A stretch of 64,000 bases of DNA from Corythucha ciliata (GCA_038030265.1 CM075937.1:29058198-29122197), one strand, 5' to 3'; shown: positions 33,546 through 45,390, numbered from the stretch's first letter. The notes: generated by a model not told the origin, from the letters alone. Numbers and translations are program-made.

Positions 33546-34370
33546 GGATAACAGATCATGAGTCTGTTGGTTTTATTCAGCTTTGTATTTCTGTTGCCAT
33601 TGTTTTTTCACTTTAAGAATGTTTAAAAATCGATTTTCGTATTCATATAACATTCATGTTTGTCAAAAGCTCTCCTCTCCTTCACAATTCATGAAATAAC
33701 TACAACCATTCATTGGTTCCTATTCATTGGTTGTGTCATTTGCAGTGTAAGGAGTCAATTGCTGAGGAGGGGTCACTGAAAATACGGTTGTAGTTAGTTC
33801 GTGAATTGTGAAGGAGAGAAGAATTTTCATAGAACAACCGCTTGAAGAAGGAGGTAGATTTGTCAAAAACCTCCACGGGGAGATTCTATCGCCTTTTATT
33901 AGCTTAGTACCCCTCAAACTTTGAATTTTCATTCCGCCCATCGAACACCATTAATTTGAAGTCTTTCAAAAATTATATTTGGGCGAGCTCCTAAATTCAT
34001 CGATGGGACCACATTTATCATGTGTTAGTTTTGTAACCTAATCCAGCGATGAATATAGGAACACGCCCTTTCTGAAATATTTCCAACACAAGTGACCAAC
34101 ATATTTTGGAAATTCTAGTCAAAAACGTATTGACACGTGGAAATTTTTGTTTTCGACACAATGAAACTCGTGGCGGCTGCATCGTTTCAGACACATGCCA
34201 AACTCATTCTGCTGTACATGTTTCGGAGAAATAAAAAAGTGATATTAGATCCCGTTCACAAACCATATGCTCCGCGTTTTTGGATTCCGTGCAACCTACC
34301 AAATGGCTTCATTTCATTTGTTGCATAGACTCCACAGAATGCATACATACAGAACTTGTGAACTGGGCAT
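33546..34370. other. Non-coding stretch with one palindrome
   Basis: An 88-bp palindromic unit lies at 33981-34068 (GGGCGAGCTCCTAAATTCAT / ATGAATATAGGAACACGCCC). GAATTGTGAAGGAGAGAAG at about 33810 is an inverted partner of TCTCCTTCACAATTC at about 33677. No gene. Confidence 0.45.
33981..34068. mobile_element. 88-bp palindromic element
   Basis: The left arm GGGCGAGCTCCTAAATTCAT and the right arm ATGAATATAGGAACACGCCC pair with a few mismatches, and the interior CATCGATGGG / CCAGCGATG continues the pairing. Confidence 0.45.
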
Positions 34371-34590
34371 TATAGCCCGTCAATAAGAACATGAACCCGA
34401 GGCCAGCGCTCCCTCATTCGATTAGCTGCAACTTTTCTTCCCTCTACTTTCGTTACCGAATTGGTTGTCCCATCACTAATTAACAAAGATAAGTGTTTAT
34501 CCGTAGAAGTTCCGTGGAGGGGGTGACGATAAATAGCTAGAGGGGCCGATCTCAGGAGGGTGAGGTCCACGTTTAACTTGACGGGCTATA
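34371..34590. mobile_element. Short DNA transposon relic, TATAGCCCGTCAA termini
   Basis: TATAGCCCGTCAA at 34371 is repeated exactly as its reverse complement ending at 34590, enclosing 220 bp. TA at each end could be a TA target duplication (Tc1/mariner type), but the TIR is too short to be sure. The minus-strand open frame inside has no recognised domain. Confidence 0.55.
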
Positions 34591-35949
34591 GGAATATTTC
34601 TAACACGTGACAGAAATATTACATTTTATTACGAGAGCGGAAAGTGAATTATGTCGCGCTAGCGTTGTTAGACGATTAAGCCGAAGCCGAGCGATGATAC
34701 TACGTGAGCAACAATATTCACTTATTGCTCGAGCCGTGAACGCTATTTTTCACACGATCCCCCAAGGTATAATTACACGCAAAAAACCATCAAAGAACTT
34801 TTTTTATAACCTTGAAACAAAATAACAAAAGAATAAGGCTCAAGTTTTAATTCCATTTGTTTTGATTAATGTAGAAATAATCGTAATATCATTATTCGAA
34901 CAATTATGGAAATATATGGTCCGCATCCTGATTCGCTAGCCAATTGATTCGTTAATTTTCTTTTAATTTGTGAGAAACAGGAAGTCTCCTATCTGAAGTG
35001 AGAGCAAACTGAGAACAGCCGACAAGCGCTATCCGATTCATCAATCGGCTGTCGGTCAACAACAATCAAGAAAAATTGAAAATCCCATCCGAACCGTGTG
35101 ACCTGGACCCGTGCGATATATTCTCATATCGCTCTAGCTGTGTCGATTGTCAGATATCACCAATTTTCCGCTCCTATTTCAGACGTGATAGTCACAACCA
35201 TCATAGGAGTTAGTTTGAAATAGTATAAATTATTATAGCCCACTGCTCACGCTTGGATTTCATATCGCACGCTCAGGAGCAATTAGAGGCGAGCAGCGCC
35301 GCCAGCGCTGTGTCAATGGCAAGAAGATGAATTAATACAGTTCAGATCAAATGTGATCTGGACGCGGTAGCGTGTACACGAGCTGGCGCGAGGGCTGGTT
35401 GCGAGGCTTTGGCCCACCTGCACGACGAGCGTCTCGCAGCCCCCGACTCAGCGGCTTCTCGCCTGACTCTAACTCTGCGAACACCGCCCAACTAGAGAAT
35501 ACTAAAACCACAAGGTCACTACTTCGGACGAGAAACTGGTTTTCCCACGCACTCGTCAATTTTTGAGGGTTCATACCTCAGGAACTATTAGTCGCACGGA
35601 GATACAATTGGGCTTAAATTGTCACAAATTTAGTCTATTTCAAAAATGCAAGGAGCGCCACCATCAAAAAGTACATAGTTCCAGAGATATAATCAATTGA
35701 GTAGAACAAGTCAGAAAATTTCCAGTTTTTTTGCGATTTTCGGTGTGAATCCGACTGATTTTTTGTTCGCTAAGTTCAGATTCGGATTCAGCACCCCCAA
35801 AAACATATAAATCCGTCGAGAGAAAACTTCTATACGTTTGTCCTGAAACAGGCTTTCCAGAGCCCCAATTGACTGGACTAACCGAACCTGTGAAACTGAT
35901 TTTATAAAGAGCTAACCGAAATTCGGTTTTATACACTGTTTTATACATA
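34591..35949. other. Non-coding stretch, GC-richer at 35360-35570
   Basis: Complementary open frames on both strands at 35347-35574 reflect a GC-rich patch and show no domain. No splice-supported exon is seen. Confidence 0.4.
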
Positions 35950-37072
35950 TACATTGGAGTCAAGCAGGGCACTATTCTCGCCCGTTACTCTTCATTATAT
36001 ACATTAATGATTTGCCGTTGCATATCACTAAGCATGAAATTCAGCCATATTTTTACGACGATGATCTGACAGTCGTTTGCTCTAGTTGCTCGATGGGCTC
36101 TACATTGGTTTTGGTTACCGGGGCTTCATCATGCGTGGAAGAATGGTGCCAGATAAATCACCTTGTCCTTAACTCCGCGAAGACGCAGGATCTCACATTC
36201 GGGCTGTCCTCCAGCAGTGCCGACTCTCGAAGCGTTAATTTCCTAGGAATTGAGTTCGACACCCGTCTCTCTTGGGAGTCACACATCGACGCGTTGTGCT
36301 CTTAACTTGCGAAATCCTTATTTGTAGTGCGACGATTGTCTTTTTCTGTTTCGTCTTGGGTTCTCCGCACTGTGTATTTCTCTCTTTTTCATTCACGGAT
36401 GTCTTATGGAATAATAGTCTGGGGAAATTCGCCGCATGCACTGAGAGTGTTCAAAGCTCAAAAAAAGGCTATCCCACTTCTTGCTCGGAAGCCCCCCCGA
36501 ACTCCTTGCCGAGCTCTCTATAAGGAGCAAGGTATTCTTACCTTTTATGGGGCATTGATCTTGGAGGTTCTGTCCTACACACACCTGCTTGCTCAACGGG
36601 GAGCGCTGCAGTCTCGCAAACACGATCACCAAACGCGATTTAAGGATGACTTGGTTCCTGACCGCTGTCGACTATCGCGAACAGAAGCATATGATCCCTC
36701 AGTGTTAGGACCTTCTCTCCATGACCTTCTTCCGGCTGCTATGAGAGAACTGCCACAAAATACATTTCGGTCACAAGTCAAGCGTATTCTACTCGATGCA
36801 GCGCCCTATTCAATAGAGGACTTCGTTTCCACTCGTCGCAATTCTTGAGAACGACATTCTTAGGCCCCTTTTACACGAGTAAGTTTTTTGTTCAAAAATA
36901 TGTTCAATCTGATCACAAACAGACGATTTGATGCAGGGAACATCTGTCATTTTTTTTTCAAAATGGCTACTTTGATCAAAAAACTTACTCGTGTAAAAGG
37001 GGCCTTATATTTGACAATGTTTTACAACAGACTGTTGTGTGAACAATAAATTATTATTATTATTATTATTAC
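35950..37072 (+). mobile_element. LINE 3' fragment, plus strand
   Basis: The start is the reverse-transcriptase block GVKQGTIL (family GVPQGSILGPLLF.IYINDLP) at about 35957. The palm follows in the frame 36012-36305 (FYDDDLTVV in place of YADDTTL, then a VNFLGIEFD block). After a frameshift near 36300 the C-terminal region runs to a stop at 36848 (RMSYGIIVWGNSP, QKKAIPLLARKP, the HDHQTR box, LPAAMRELP). It ends at 37052-37072 with a (TTA)n tail. It is 5'-truncated, has at least two frameshifts, and a MITE sits in its 3' UTR. Confidence 0.8.
36863..37004. mobile_element. MITE, 142 bp, TSD TTA, inside a LINE 3' UTR
   Basis: GGCCCCTTTTACACGAGTAA at the left is repeated as an exact reverse complement at the right, and the match extends through GTTTTTTG. 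TTA flanks both sides (36860-36862, 37005-37007), the Harbinger-type duplication. It begins 14 bases after the LINE stop codon. Confidence 0.8.
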
Positions 37073-37357
37073 TATTTTTTTTGAAGGGCATCAACTACTA
37101 GCCCTGTTTTCCTAAGGTAAGTTTATTATTTTAATTATTAATTTATTAGCCTTGCTAGTTCTATTTAAATTATCTATTTATTATTTATATTCTATTTATT
37201 CCTTGCATAACAGGTTTATTTTTTGCTTATCACAGATGTTCGGAAGTTACTCTACAATTTTTCGACTAGAAAGCTATCACAGGTAAATATCACAAAATGT
37301 TAAATTGTATCACGGTTTTTTTGTATCACAATTTCCCCCTCATGTTTGTTCTTAGTT

Positions 37358-38230
37358 TTAAATCATTTTTAGTATGTCTACTTTTCTTAAAAATCCTAGT
37401 ATTTTTTGATGATTATCAGCCTTACTTAATAATTCTTTATAGGTAGGCACCGGGTCTCCGAAGCAGAGTCTTCTCTGTTCTTGGTAGGTAGTACACTCTA
37501 TAACAATGTGTTGTAGCGTGAGAGTGCAGCAACAATGCTGACAACTGGGTCGTCTACGGTCAGTCAGATGATAGTCATGCGTTAGCCTGCTATGTCCAGT
37601 TTGGAGCCGAGCTATTTTGATGGACTCGTTCCGGTCCAGGTGATCTGTGGTCTGCTTTACTCTCACGTTTGGCATTATTTCTCGCAGTTGTGAATTTGTA
37701 CTGCTCCATTGTTCTTGCCAACGCTCCCAAACAATATTCTTAACCCACCAATTTCCGTCATCTAACCTAACTTTCAAAACCCTTTCATCATTTCTTGTTT
37801 CTGCCCCTTCACCAGCAAGACGATCGGCTTGTTCGTTCCCATGTATGCCGACTTGGCTCGGGGCCCACATAAACCTTACATTTTTACCTGGGTCATTCAG
37901 ATATTTAAATTTACGAAATATTTTGATGACCAGGTCGTCCGATGTAAATTTGTTCTTCAAAGCCTCTAGGGAGCTGAGCGACTTATAATTAAATATTTAT
38001 TGAAAGGTTTTTTAATGCAGAAATTTAGAGCGTGGTGGATTCCGTATAGCTCAGCTGTATAAACTGATGAATAGAGGGGTAGAGCACTGGAGTAATGTAC
38101 CTGTGTCGATATATAGCAGGCAAAGCCCACACCGTTGTCTTTTTTCGAACCATCTGTATAGATGCATACGTAATCCTGGTACTTTTCCATTGCATTTTTA
38201 AACAGTGATACGCTGGCACTCGGGGGCAGC
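37358..38230 (-). pseudogene. LINE ORF2: RNase H domain and C-terminal zinc-finger region
   Basis: YTDGSKKDNGVGFACYI holds the first catalytic Asp, YTAELYGIHHAL the Glu. The third acidic motif (normally SDS) is lost in a small deletion at about 37976. The frame 37960-37358 then continues with the MWAPSQVGIHGNEQADRLAG block carrying the last Asp. The tail has H...CQHCCCTLTLQHIVIEC, the Cys/His motif common after LINE RNase H domains, and ends at a stop at 37358. Confidence 0.75.
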
Positions 38231-39308
38231 GATTTTTTTTTTAGTCACTTGCAGGCTTAGATCTAACTTAACTTCATCAAATAGCCATGGATAAATCCCA
38301 TTATCTTTTTCCAGCACTAGGGGTAGCTGTAGTTGAAGCTCTGTGATTGCTTCATTTAGTTTCATGTAATATGGCCTAGTTCGTGTAATTTGTTGTGAAA
38401 ACTGTTCCACTGTAGGGTTGTCAAAGATTGTTTGATGTACGAAATGTTCTGGGTATCTTTTTATCCTTAGAGCATATTTTAAATTATTAAGCCTTCGCTG
38501 ATAACCAGGAGGTAAATTCGAGGAGATTACAAATAGGTCATAGATGGGAGTTGTACGGAACGCTCCAACTGCAACTCTCAAGCCCAAGTTATATATTCGG
38601 TCCAGGGGAATCAACCAGGATTTCCTCGCCGAACCGTAGACTATAGAACCGTAATCAATCTTTGCCTTAATAAGGCTATCAAATATCCTCAACAGCCAGC
38701 CTCTATCGGCTCCCCACTTATGCCCGGAGATAACTTTCAGTAATTTCAACGATTTATGACACTTGATGGCCGTCTCATTTATATGTTTCTTCCACCTGAG
38801 CTGTTTAACAAAATGCAGTCCTAAAAATTTATGTTCTTCCACGAATTGGATTCCACTCCTCTGCAAAAACAAGGAAGGGGGACTATGTGAGGCTCTGAGC
38901 CTGCAAAAATGAACCGCAACTGTCTTCTCTTCTGAAAATACGAGTCCACTGTAGGCAGCATTTTCGACTAGCTGGCCTATAGCTACCTGCAATATTCCAG
39001 CATTTATGGAATCTTGAGAGTGCTTGAAGAATATGGCTAAATCGTCCGCATAGATTGATGAATACACTTGCCTGGGTAGGTTTTTGTTCAACTGATTTAC
39101 AGCTATTAGGAATGCTGTTACACTAAGTACTGACCCTTGCGGTACTCCAGTTTCCTGCTGGTGCCTAGTCGAGTAACAACTACCAACTCTCACTACAAAG
39201 CTACGGCCCTCCAGGAAACTTTGGACTACTCGTGGAAGGTTGCCTTGAAATTTCCACTCATTTAACTGCTTCAGCACACTATTACGATAAACCTTATCAA
39301 AGGCGTTC
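38198..39308 (-). pseudogene. LINE ORF2: second half of reverse transcriptase
   Basis: It resumes directly after the insertion with KNAFDKVYRNSVL. Then follow VPQGSVLSVTAFLIAVNQL, the catalytic box SIYADDLAIF, EKTVAVHFCR, HKFLGLHF, KIDYGSIVYGSARKSWL and GLRVAVGAFRTTPI. About 350 residues are open, long for a dead copy, so decay is recent or slow. The methionine from which an open frame can be called at 39376 lies in the inserted element and is not the real start. The frame is lost at a T run (38232-38240). Confidence 0.8.
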
Positions 39309-39312
39309 TTAA

Positions 39313-40274
39313 CCTTCAGTCCGGATTGCAACTCTAGCCTCAATAGACGGATAGAGGCGTCCCTGGGACACCACACTGATTTTTATTGATATCATCGTAG
39401 GATGCTCTTTTAAAACATTGTTTTAAGCCATGTATCGCATTTTGAATGAGTTGAGAGAAATAAACCAACCATTTCTTCGTCGAACAATACGGACCAAATC
39501 GCTGTCGGCAATGGATTACTACCAAGTTCTCTCGCTGGTCCAAGTAAGCCAGATAATCCACGAATGATAATGCACCGACTGCCACTTCACGTAGTTCTTT
39601 CCGAGAAAAGTAGGCGGAATACTTTCTTCAACCTCGGGATTGAAAACGTGAGGAGTCCGAGACGAACAGTGACGAGCTATCTCTTCAAAAAAGATCTCGT
39701 CACCCGAGGAGTCACTGTCTTCAGAGTCTTCACTCTCGGAGATTTGGATTTCTGGGTCATCTTCGTCAGAATCGACCACCAAACTGACATCTCCTTCTTC
39801 CTCATCCTAATCTTCATCAAGATGGCTCGAGTGTTGTTCGTCGCCCGTAGGCTCGTCGTCAAGAAGCGAACGAACGATTTCTTGAAATTGAGGATCATCT
39901 AACCGAAAGGGGTGCTCAGACATGATTCACTACACAAGCGCTACGTACAAAACCGAGTCAAAGAAGAGAAAAAAAAAAAATATTTGAAAAAACTAAGGGC
40001 TTGTTTCATAAATTCGATGTGCAAGGATAGTGGTGTCCCAGGGACGCTGAGCTATAGCACGGATAGTGGCGTCCATGGGACACCTCATTCGAACAGACAG
40101 GATGACGTTCTAGGGGGAATGGTTGGAGTAAAAAGATAGCGCCACTTATCTGACCTTCCTTGACTCGATTCCGAAGGCTACTCAAGATTTGAAGTGTCCT
40201 TGGCCATTAGGCCAACCCCCACCAACCTCCAAAGTTCAATCACACGTCCCTGGGACAACTATCCGGACTAAAGG
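39313..40274 (-). mobile_element. piggyBac-like element, internally deleted, inserted at TTAA in the LINE
   Basis: The ends are CCTTCAGTCCGGAT (left) and the complement of CCTTTAGTCCGGAT (right), 13 of 14 identical. TTAA flanks both sides (39309-39312, 40275-40278), the hallmark of piggyBac. A near-palindromic word CGTCCCTGGGAC lies below each end (39358-39369 and 40244-40255) and again at about 40025-40038. Protein remnants of the transposase N and C termini survive inside. The LINE frame reads straight through if one TTAA and the element are ignored, so insertion did not delete host sequence. Confidence 0.85.
39370..39923 (-). pseudogene. piggyBac transposase remnant (N and C ends joined, catalytic core missing)
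   Basis: From an ATG at 39923 the minus strand encodes an acidic start (FRLDDPQFQEIVRSLLDDE), one stop, then SDEDDPEIQISESEDSED and the LGKNYVKW block, which is the characteristic beginning of piggyBac transposases. Another frame (39585-39340) continues with SFVDYLAYLDQRENL, then CSTKKWLVYFSQLIQNAIHG, matching the region before the C-terminal Cys-rich domain. The DDD catalytic core of several hundred residues is absent, and no C-terminal Cys cluster remains. Identification is by pattern. Confidence 0.65.
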
Positions 40275-40278
40275 TTAA

Positions 40279-40977
40279 TGTCAAAGAACACTGCAGTTAC
40301 ATGTTCTTTATGCAAAAATGCGTCTTGAACGAATTGTTCTAGATACAGCAGCTGATCGATAGTTGAGAACCCGGTCCTGAAACCTGTCTGGTATTCATTC
40401 AACAATTTCTCCCTTTCAAGTACTCTAGTTAATCTATATTGTACGAGACTCTCAAATAGCTTTCCGATACAGCACGTCGAAGACACTGGGCGATAGCTGG
40501 AAACAGTCTGAGGATCTTTCCCTGGTTTCAGAACAGGTATTATAATTGTCTGTTTCCAAGAACTTGGGTACTGTCCCTCTGACCAAATATTATTAAATAG
40601 CTTTAGTAATTTTTCCTCATTTGGTTTTGTTAGCTTCGTCAATAATTCATTTGGTACGTCGCCAATTCCAGGAGATTTTTTATGAGGGAGAGCGTCGATG
40701 GCCCGCCGTAACTCACTATATGTGAAAGGAATGTTGTAATCGTGCTGTTCGTCGGCTTCGAAGGAAATGTATCGGTTAAACTGCTGGCCCAGGTTATGAC
40801 GAACTTCGTATGAGTAGTTGTACATAGATGTTGTTGATGCATAGTGTTGCGCATACTCGTTCGCAATATCCTTCGGGTCATCCAGGACCTTGCTGTTGGT
40901 GTTGCTAATAATATACGCTGGAACCGAATTTCCCGAGTTACCTTTGAGTGCCTTAATCTTTGTTCAGACTTTTCCAA
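40279..40977 (-). pseudogene. LINE ORF2: linker and first half of reverse transcriptase
   Basis: Contains KKSPGIGDVPNELLTKL, SSWKQTIIIPVLKPGKD, VSSYRPVSSTCCIGKLFESL, LLNEYQTGFRTGFSTIDQL and the first catalytic motif TAVFFDI, all in the order expected for LINE reverse transcriptases. The frame stops at 40275-40278, where a TTAA site carries the piggyBac-like insertion. The remaining RT continues at 39308. Confidence 0.8.
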
Positions 40978-40985
40978 TGGATGTA

Positions 40986-41701
40986 CTAGAATTCATTGAT
41001 GCCACGTACTCTTCCCAAGATTTCTTCCCATCGCTCAACGCCATCGTGAAAAGCTCTGTTACTGTTATGTTTTAACAGGATCGGGAAGTGGTCCGAATGG
41101 TGGAGCTCCGGTAGCGGTATCCAATCAAACGAAGCAGCCAAAGTCCTACTTACGATGCTCAAGTCAATAGCATCTAGTGAACCGGTACCAGCAGTGAAAT
41201 GCGTCGGTCTCCCATCGTTGAGCGTTACCATCTGCAAGACATTAATAAGGGACTCCAAAATTTTACCTTGTGCAGTAGTGCGCCCTGAACCCCACGTAGC
41301 ATGATGCATGTTGGAATCCGTTAGGATTAGGACAGGGAGGGAAGCGCAGCCAGTAAATTTTCTACCTCGCGGGCATCCCAATTCTGGTCGGGTAAGTACA
41401 GAGAACAAATTGTCAACGGGACGGGCACTTTTATTCTTATCGCTATTGCTTGCAAGTTTGTCGCAGGGGTTACTTCCTCGCACTTGATGAAGTTCTTGCA
41501 GTACAGCGCCACGCCTCCATGGCGTCTGCCTCCAACTGCTACTGGGCACGACTTTTGGTAAAGATTGTAATTTGGCAATGTGGCTACTACTCTCTCTGAA
41601 AAATGGGTTTCTTGTAATGCCAAAATCAAGGGGTCGTATTTGTGTATGATTTGGCGAATCTCATCTGAGCGTTTATGTAATCCTCTTAAATTCCATTGCA
41701 A
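40986..41701 (-). pseudogene. LINE ORF2: endonuclease domain
   Basis: The exonuclease-endonuclease-phosphatase fold of I-group LINEs: MQWNLRGLHKRSDEI at the start, then LILALQETHFS with the metal-binding Glu, RRHGGVALYCK, TICSLYLPD, LTDSNMHHATWGS, LNDGRPTHFT, DLSIVSRTL and HHSDHFPIL with the catalytic His. A frameshift near 41340 separates frame 41701-41327 from frame 41549-40986. The frame then shifts again into the RT linker. Confidence 0.75.
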
Positions 41702-41777
41702 AAAATAATTTTTTTGTTATTTATTCTTGGTGTAGTTCATTAAATTAGTTCATAATAATATGTTCAACTTTGTCTGA

Positions 41778-43080
41778 TTATTTTCTTCTTCCTTTTCTTT
41801 TCTGTTCAGCCCAACTACCTCGTTTTCTTCCCTTCACCCATCCTTTGGATCTCTTCTCTTTGCCGCTCCCGGTGTCCGTTGATTCCCCATCTTCCCCACT
41901 CCCTTTGCTTGACGATATTGGGGCGCCACCCCCAGCAGCTTCATCTTCCAACGCTCGTTGACCATCCTTATCTTTCTTCTCATTACCCTCATCAACATGC
42001 ATTTTATTTTTCCCACTTTTACATTCACTCGTTATCTCACAACTGTTCGTTTCCCAATCCAGTCTATTGCCTCCTAGCCCTGGGTTAACAGGGCCTGCTC
42101 TGTGCTCCAATTCAAGGCTCTTAGTACGGAGACCCTCCGTCCCTCGAACTGGGACAGTTATCTGACCTTTTTCCACTGAATGCGCTGCCGCATTGTTCTG
42201 CATGAGCTGTGACTCTAGGTCTGTTACTATAATTTTCCTGGCTTGAACAGCTTCTGGTAGGGCATATGGTGATCTCTCCTTCATCTTCTGCAAGGGTTGA
42301 CTATAATTTCCTCTTTCGATATTTTTCGTGGGACTTAGCGGGACTTTTGTTTTTCTACTATCAGCTTTCTGCGCAAAGGTCAATCCCGTCTTTACTATAT
42401 TGCCTTGACCAGCTAATTGCCTTGCTTCCCTGAAACTACACTTCATTTGAACCCTTATTCTTTGAACCTCTTGTTCGAACCTGTATTCTGGGCACTGTTT
42501 CGATATTGAAGTATGCTCACCCCCACAGTTGACACAAATCGGCGTGTCCTTACAAAAATGATCTTTTCCTTTCACTAACCCACATACACAGATCTCCTCC
42601 TTGGAGATACATCGCGAGCTAATGTGCCCGAATTTCTGGCAACGAAAGCATTTGCGGGGTGATGGGATGTATTTCCTAACACGAAATCTCTGGCAGGCCC
42701 CAACTATAATAATAATCTGGGACATCTGTTCCCTTAAAGGACAGGATGGCCGTGGTGGTCTTCACTAAGTCATTTCCCATTCGTCTTTTAACAATTCGAG
42801 CTTCAACGACTCCATGTCCACTAAAAGCATGTATTAAGTCCTCTTCTTCCGCAAGTTTGATTTCAGGGTCACTGATTACCCCTCTGACAGTATTAAAATT
42901 CAATGGCGCCGAAACTGTGATCTCTTTACTATCTAATATCTTTAGTTCCCATATTTTCGCAATCTGCTCTCTTGTAGTCACCTCAACGAGTACTGAGCCG
43001 TCTGCCAGTTTTCGGAGGCTTTTCACAGGACCAATAGAGTTTTCAAACTCTCTAGCAATTTAAAATTTTGATGTATCTGC
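41778..43080 (-). pseudogene. LINE ORF1: gag-like protein with three zinc knuckles
   Basis: An RNA-binding nucleocapsid-type protein. The N-terminal part (43026-42679) carries an RRM-like pre-knuckle region (VLVEVTTREQIAKIWEL, VVEARIVKRRMG). After a frameshift near 42700 the frame 42725-41778 contains CFRCQKFGHISSRC, CVCGLVKGKDHFC and CVNCGGEHTSISKQC, then FREARQL. The C-terminal half is charged and ends in a lysine/arginine-rich tail. The knuckle spacing and the FREARQL helix are shared with the plus-strand LINE at 45.4-50.2 kb. Confidence 0.75.
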
Positions 43081-43185
43081 ATTAGGATCCCTCTTTCGGT
43101 TTTACGTTGAAAGATCTCTCCCATTTATTCTCTACTGGGTCGGGAGTAGCTTTATCTTTCTTGTGCGGCGAACATCTTTTCTTAA

Positions 43186-45390
43186 TTTTTTTTTTTTTTT
43201 TTGGCGGGGATTATTATTATTATTATAGGAGCCCAGTCCACAGAATTGGGGTTTGAATGAGACAAATCCTCAAAATTTTGTTTTTTAAGAACAAAAATCG
43301 ATGAAATAAGAGGTCCGTTCCACTGTTTTGCTAGTGCTACACTATTGTAGAAAACCATGTGGTTTCATTGACTTATTCTGAAAAATTGAATGAAACCAGA
43401 TGATTTCCTTCAAAAGTGTAGAACTCGCGAAACAATGGAACGCATCTAAGGTTCGCAGAGTTAAAATGGCGAAATCTGGTTTTGTACCAAAAGCGCGTGA
43501 TTGTCCAAATTGTCTGTTTTGGTCGAATGTTCTAGTTTGTGGGGTGAGTGTCAGATGCTAATCCCCTCAGCTTGCACAAGAAAGATGTTGGGACTAGACG
43601 TTACAACTTGAAATTGAAAATTAGGACAAAAAAAGGACAATTTTGATCTCTTTCCGGATACCTTAAAAATGAGCCCGGACGCTCTAAAAAGTAGGACATG
43701 TCCGGGGAGAGTAGGACGTCTGGTCACCCTGAAAGTGCCGGACCCCTGAAATTGCTCTTTGGGCAACATTTGTTTTTGAAACAGCGAAATGCCTACGAAA
43801 TTGATGTTTTTAGTGCGTGCCTTAGCCTGAGAAGAATGGGTTTGAACAAGCCAACTCCACAAAATGTCTTTTTGAATGGGACAGACATGCGAAATTTTGT
43901 TTTTGAAAGGAACCAGACCCACGAAATTGCTCTTTAAAATAAACCAACTTGGTAAAAATCAAAACTTTGGGAAAAAAGAAGTGTGAAATACTGTGTAGTG
44001 GGCTTTTTTAGGGAGGCAACCCTTCAAAATTGATAGCGTTTTTCTTTCGCATATAATTCTGCTCCAGAGCAGATCATTTGCTCCCGTCCTCCCTGGTTTA
44101 AAACAAACGTATGTTAAAGGTGAAGATGGGTGGAAATGAATTGATATAGAGCAAAACTTCTTGCAAAAAAGAAAAACTTTGTTTTTTTCACGAAGACAAA
44201 CCCCGTGAGATTGGTTTTTGTGTGCAATGATTCACAAAATTTTGGTTTCGAAAGGGCCAAACTTGTGAAATTTATTTCTTTACGTGGAAGATTGGGGATG
44301 AAAGGGGTGTAATCTGCAGATTCTATCCATTTTTCTTGTCTCTTGGCCTAGTGTCAAATACCATGTGGGGGTTCAAGAATCAGGAATGACCATGCCAAAA
44401 GAAGGCATGTGGTGGAGCGTGGAGGAGGGGGACTTATAGTTGACGAGAGGGACATCAATAAGGTGAGGGGGACAAAATCCCTAAAGAAAGTTTAGTTTAT
44501 TTTAATGCTAGTCACTGCAGGTTTAATCTGCAGATTCTAACCATCGACGTAACCAGAGCCGTAAACTAGTTTTCCTGGCTAAATTCTCAAATGCGCGCCA
44601 AGCGCAATGCCCCCTACTCCTTTGGACAGCAAGAAGGGGTTTGAAATGGTATAAATATTTTATATACAAAAATATTGATATTGAAGGAATAATTTGCCCT
44701 ACCACAGGTTTCAAACTTTTAGGGCACAGGCCGTACTAATTATCATGTTTAAAATGATGTTTTCTTCTCGATCTAATGTCAGGCTAAAACAAATAAATAA
44801 ATTCATGAATAAAAATTGTCAATGAATTTGCAAGAATATGTAGAGCAATTAAAAATTAATATTTCAAGTGTAGGTTTCTGATAGGGGGGGGGGGATCTTT
44901 AGCTCAGGGCTAATTAAGCCCCTTCAAATATTTTAGCCTAACTTCGCCACTGATTTCAGTAGTGAAAAGGGTGAGAAGTTTTAGAACGCATAACCGATTG
45001 AATTAGGAAGACTGGGGCCTACAACTTGTAAATAGCAACTTTGTTGAAAATGGGTTAAACAACGTTGACCGAAAACGGGTACCACGTAAAATGAAATTAA
45101 ATAGCGTATTAATTGTATATGATCGGATTAATTCAATAATAATAATTATTTATTCAATACCGACCTATTTATGTATTATTTACTGACCTAAAGGCAGTTT
45201 CGTACGAAATTTTCGACCTTTTCTTCATAGTTAAATTCTGTTCATGGTTAAATTGGACTTGTAAACTTATAAATTAAGATTGTCTTCGGGATGAACTGAG
45301 CACTGCTCATTTGCGCAAGCCGCGGGCTTTCTAAGGGGCAGACGCAATTGTATTTTACGTTGTAATTTAAATTTATCTGTGTATACACAC
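43186..45390. repeat. Non-coding region with degenerate 30-bp repeats
   Basis: A T run and (ATT)n tract lie at about 43187-43226. From 43250 to 44300 there are diverged units of the kind 'GGACAGACATGCGAAATTTT GTTTTTGAAAGG' (CCACGAAATTGCTCTTTAAA, CACAAAATTTTGGTTTCGAA), similar in spirit to the arrays at 33380 and 50780. TAATCTGCAGATTCTA occurs at about 44311 and again at 44524. No gene is seen. Confidence 0.5.

Larger units (their letters stand above)
37073..43130 (-). mobile_element. Near full-length LINE of the I-like, RNase H-bearing group, minus strand
   Basis: On the minus strand, ORF1 (about 43080-41778) encodes a gag-like protein with three zinc knuckles. ORF2 (41701-37358) encodes an apurinic-type endonuclease, reverse transcriptase and RNase H. 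The order ORF1, endonuclease, RT, RNase H fits the I-group of non-LTR retrotransposons. A poly-A/T run at about 43185-43202 marks the upstream side; the 5' UTR and exact ends are uncertain. A piggyBac-like element splits the RT. Several frameshifts make this copy inactive. It lies tail to tail with the plus-strand LINE fragment ending at 37072. Confidence 0.8.

Noticed and set aside
39340..39376. Methionine start for the 392-codon RT frame
   Set aside because: These codons belong to the inserted piggyBac-like element; the RT part begins at about 39308.
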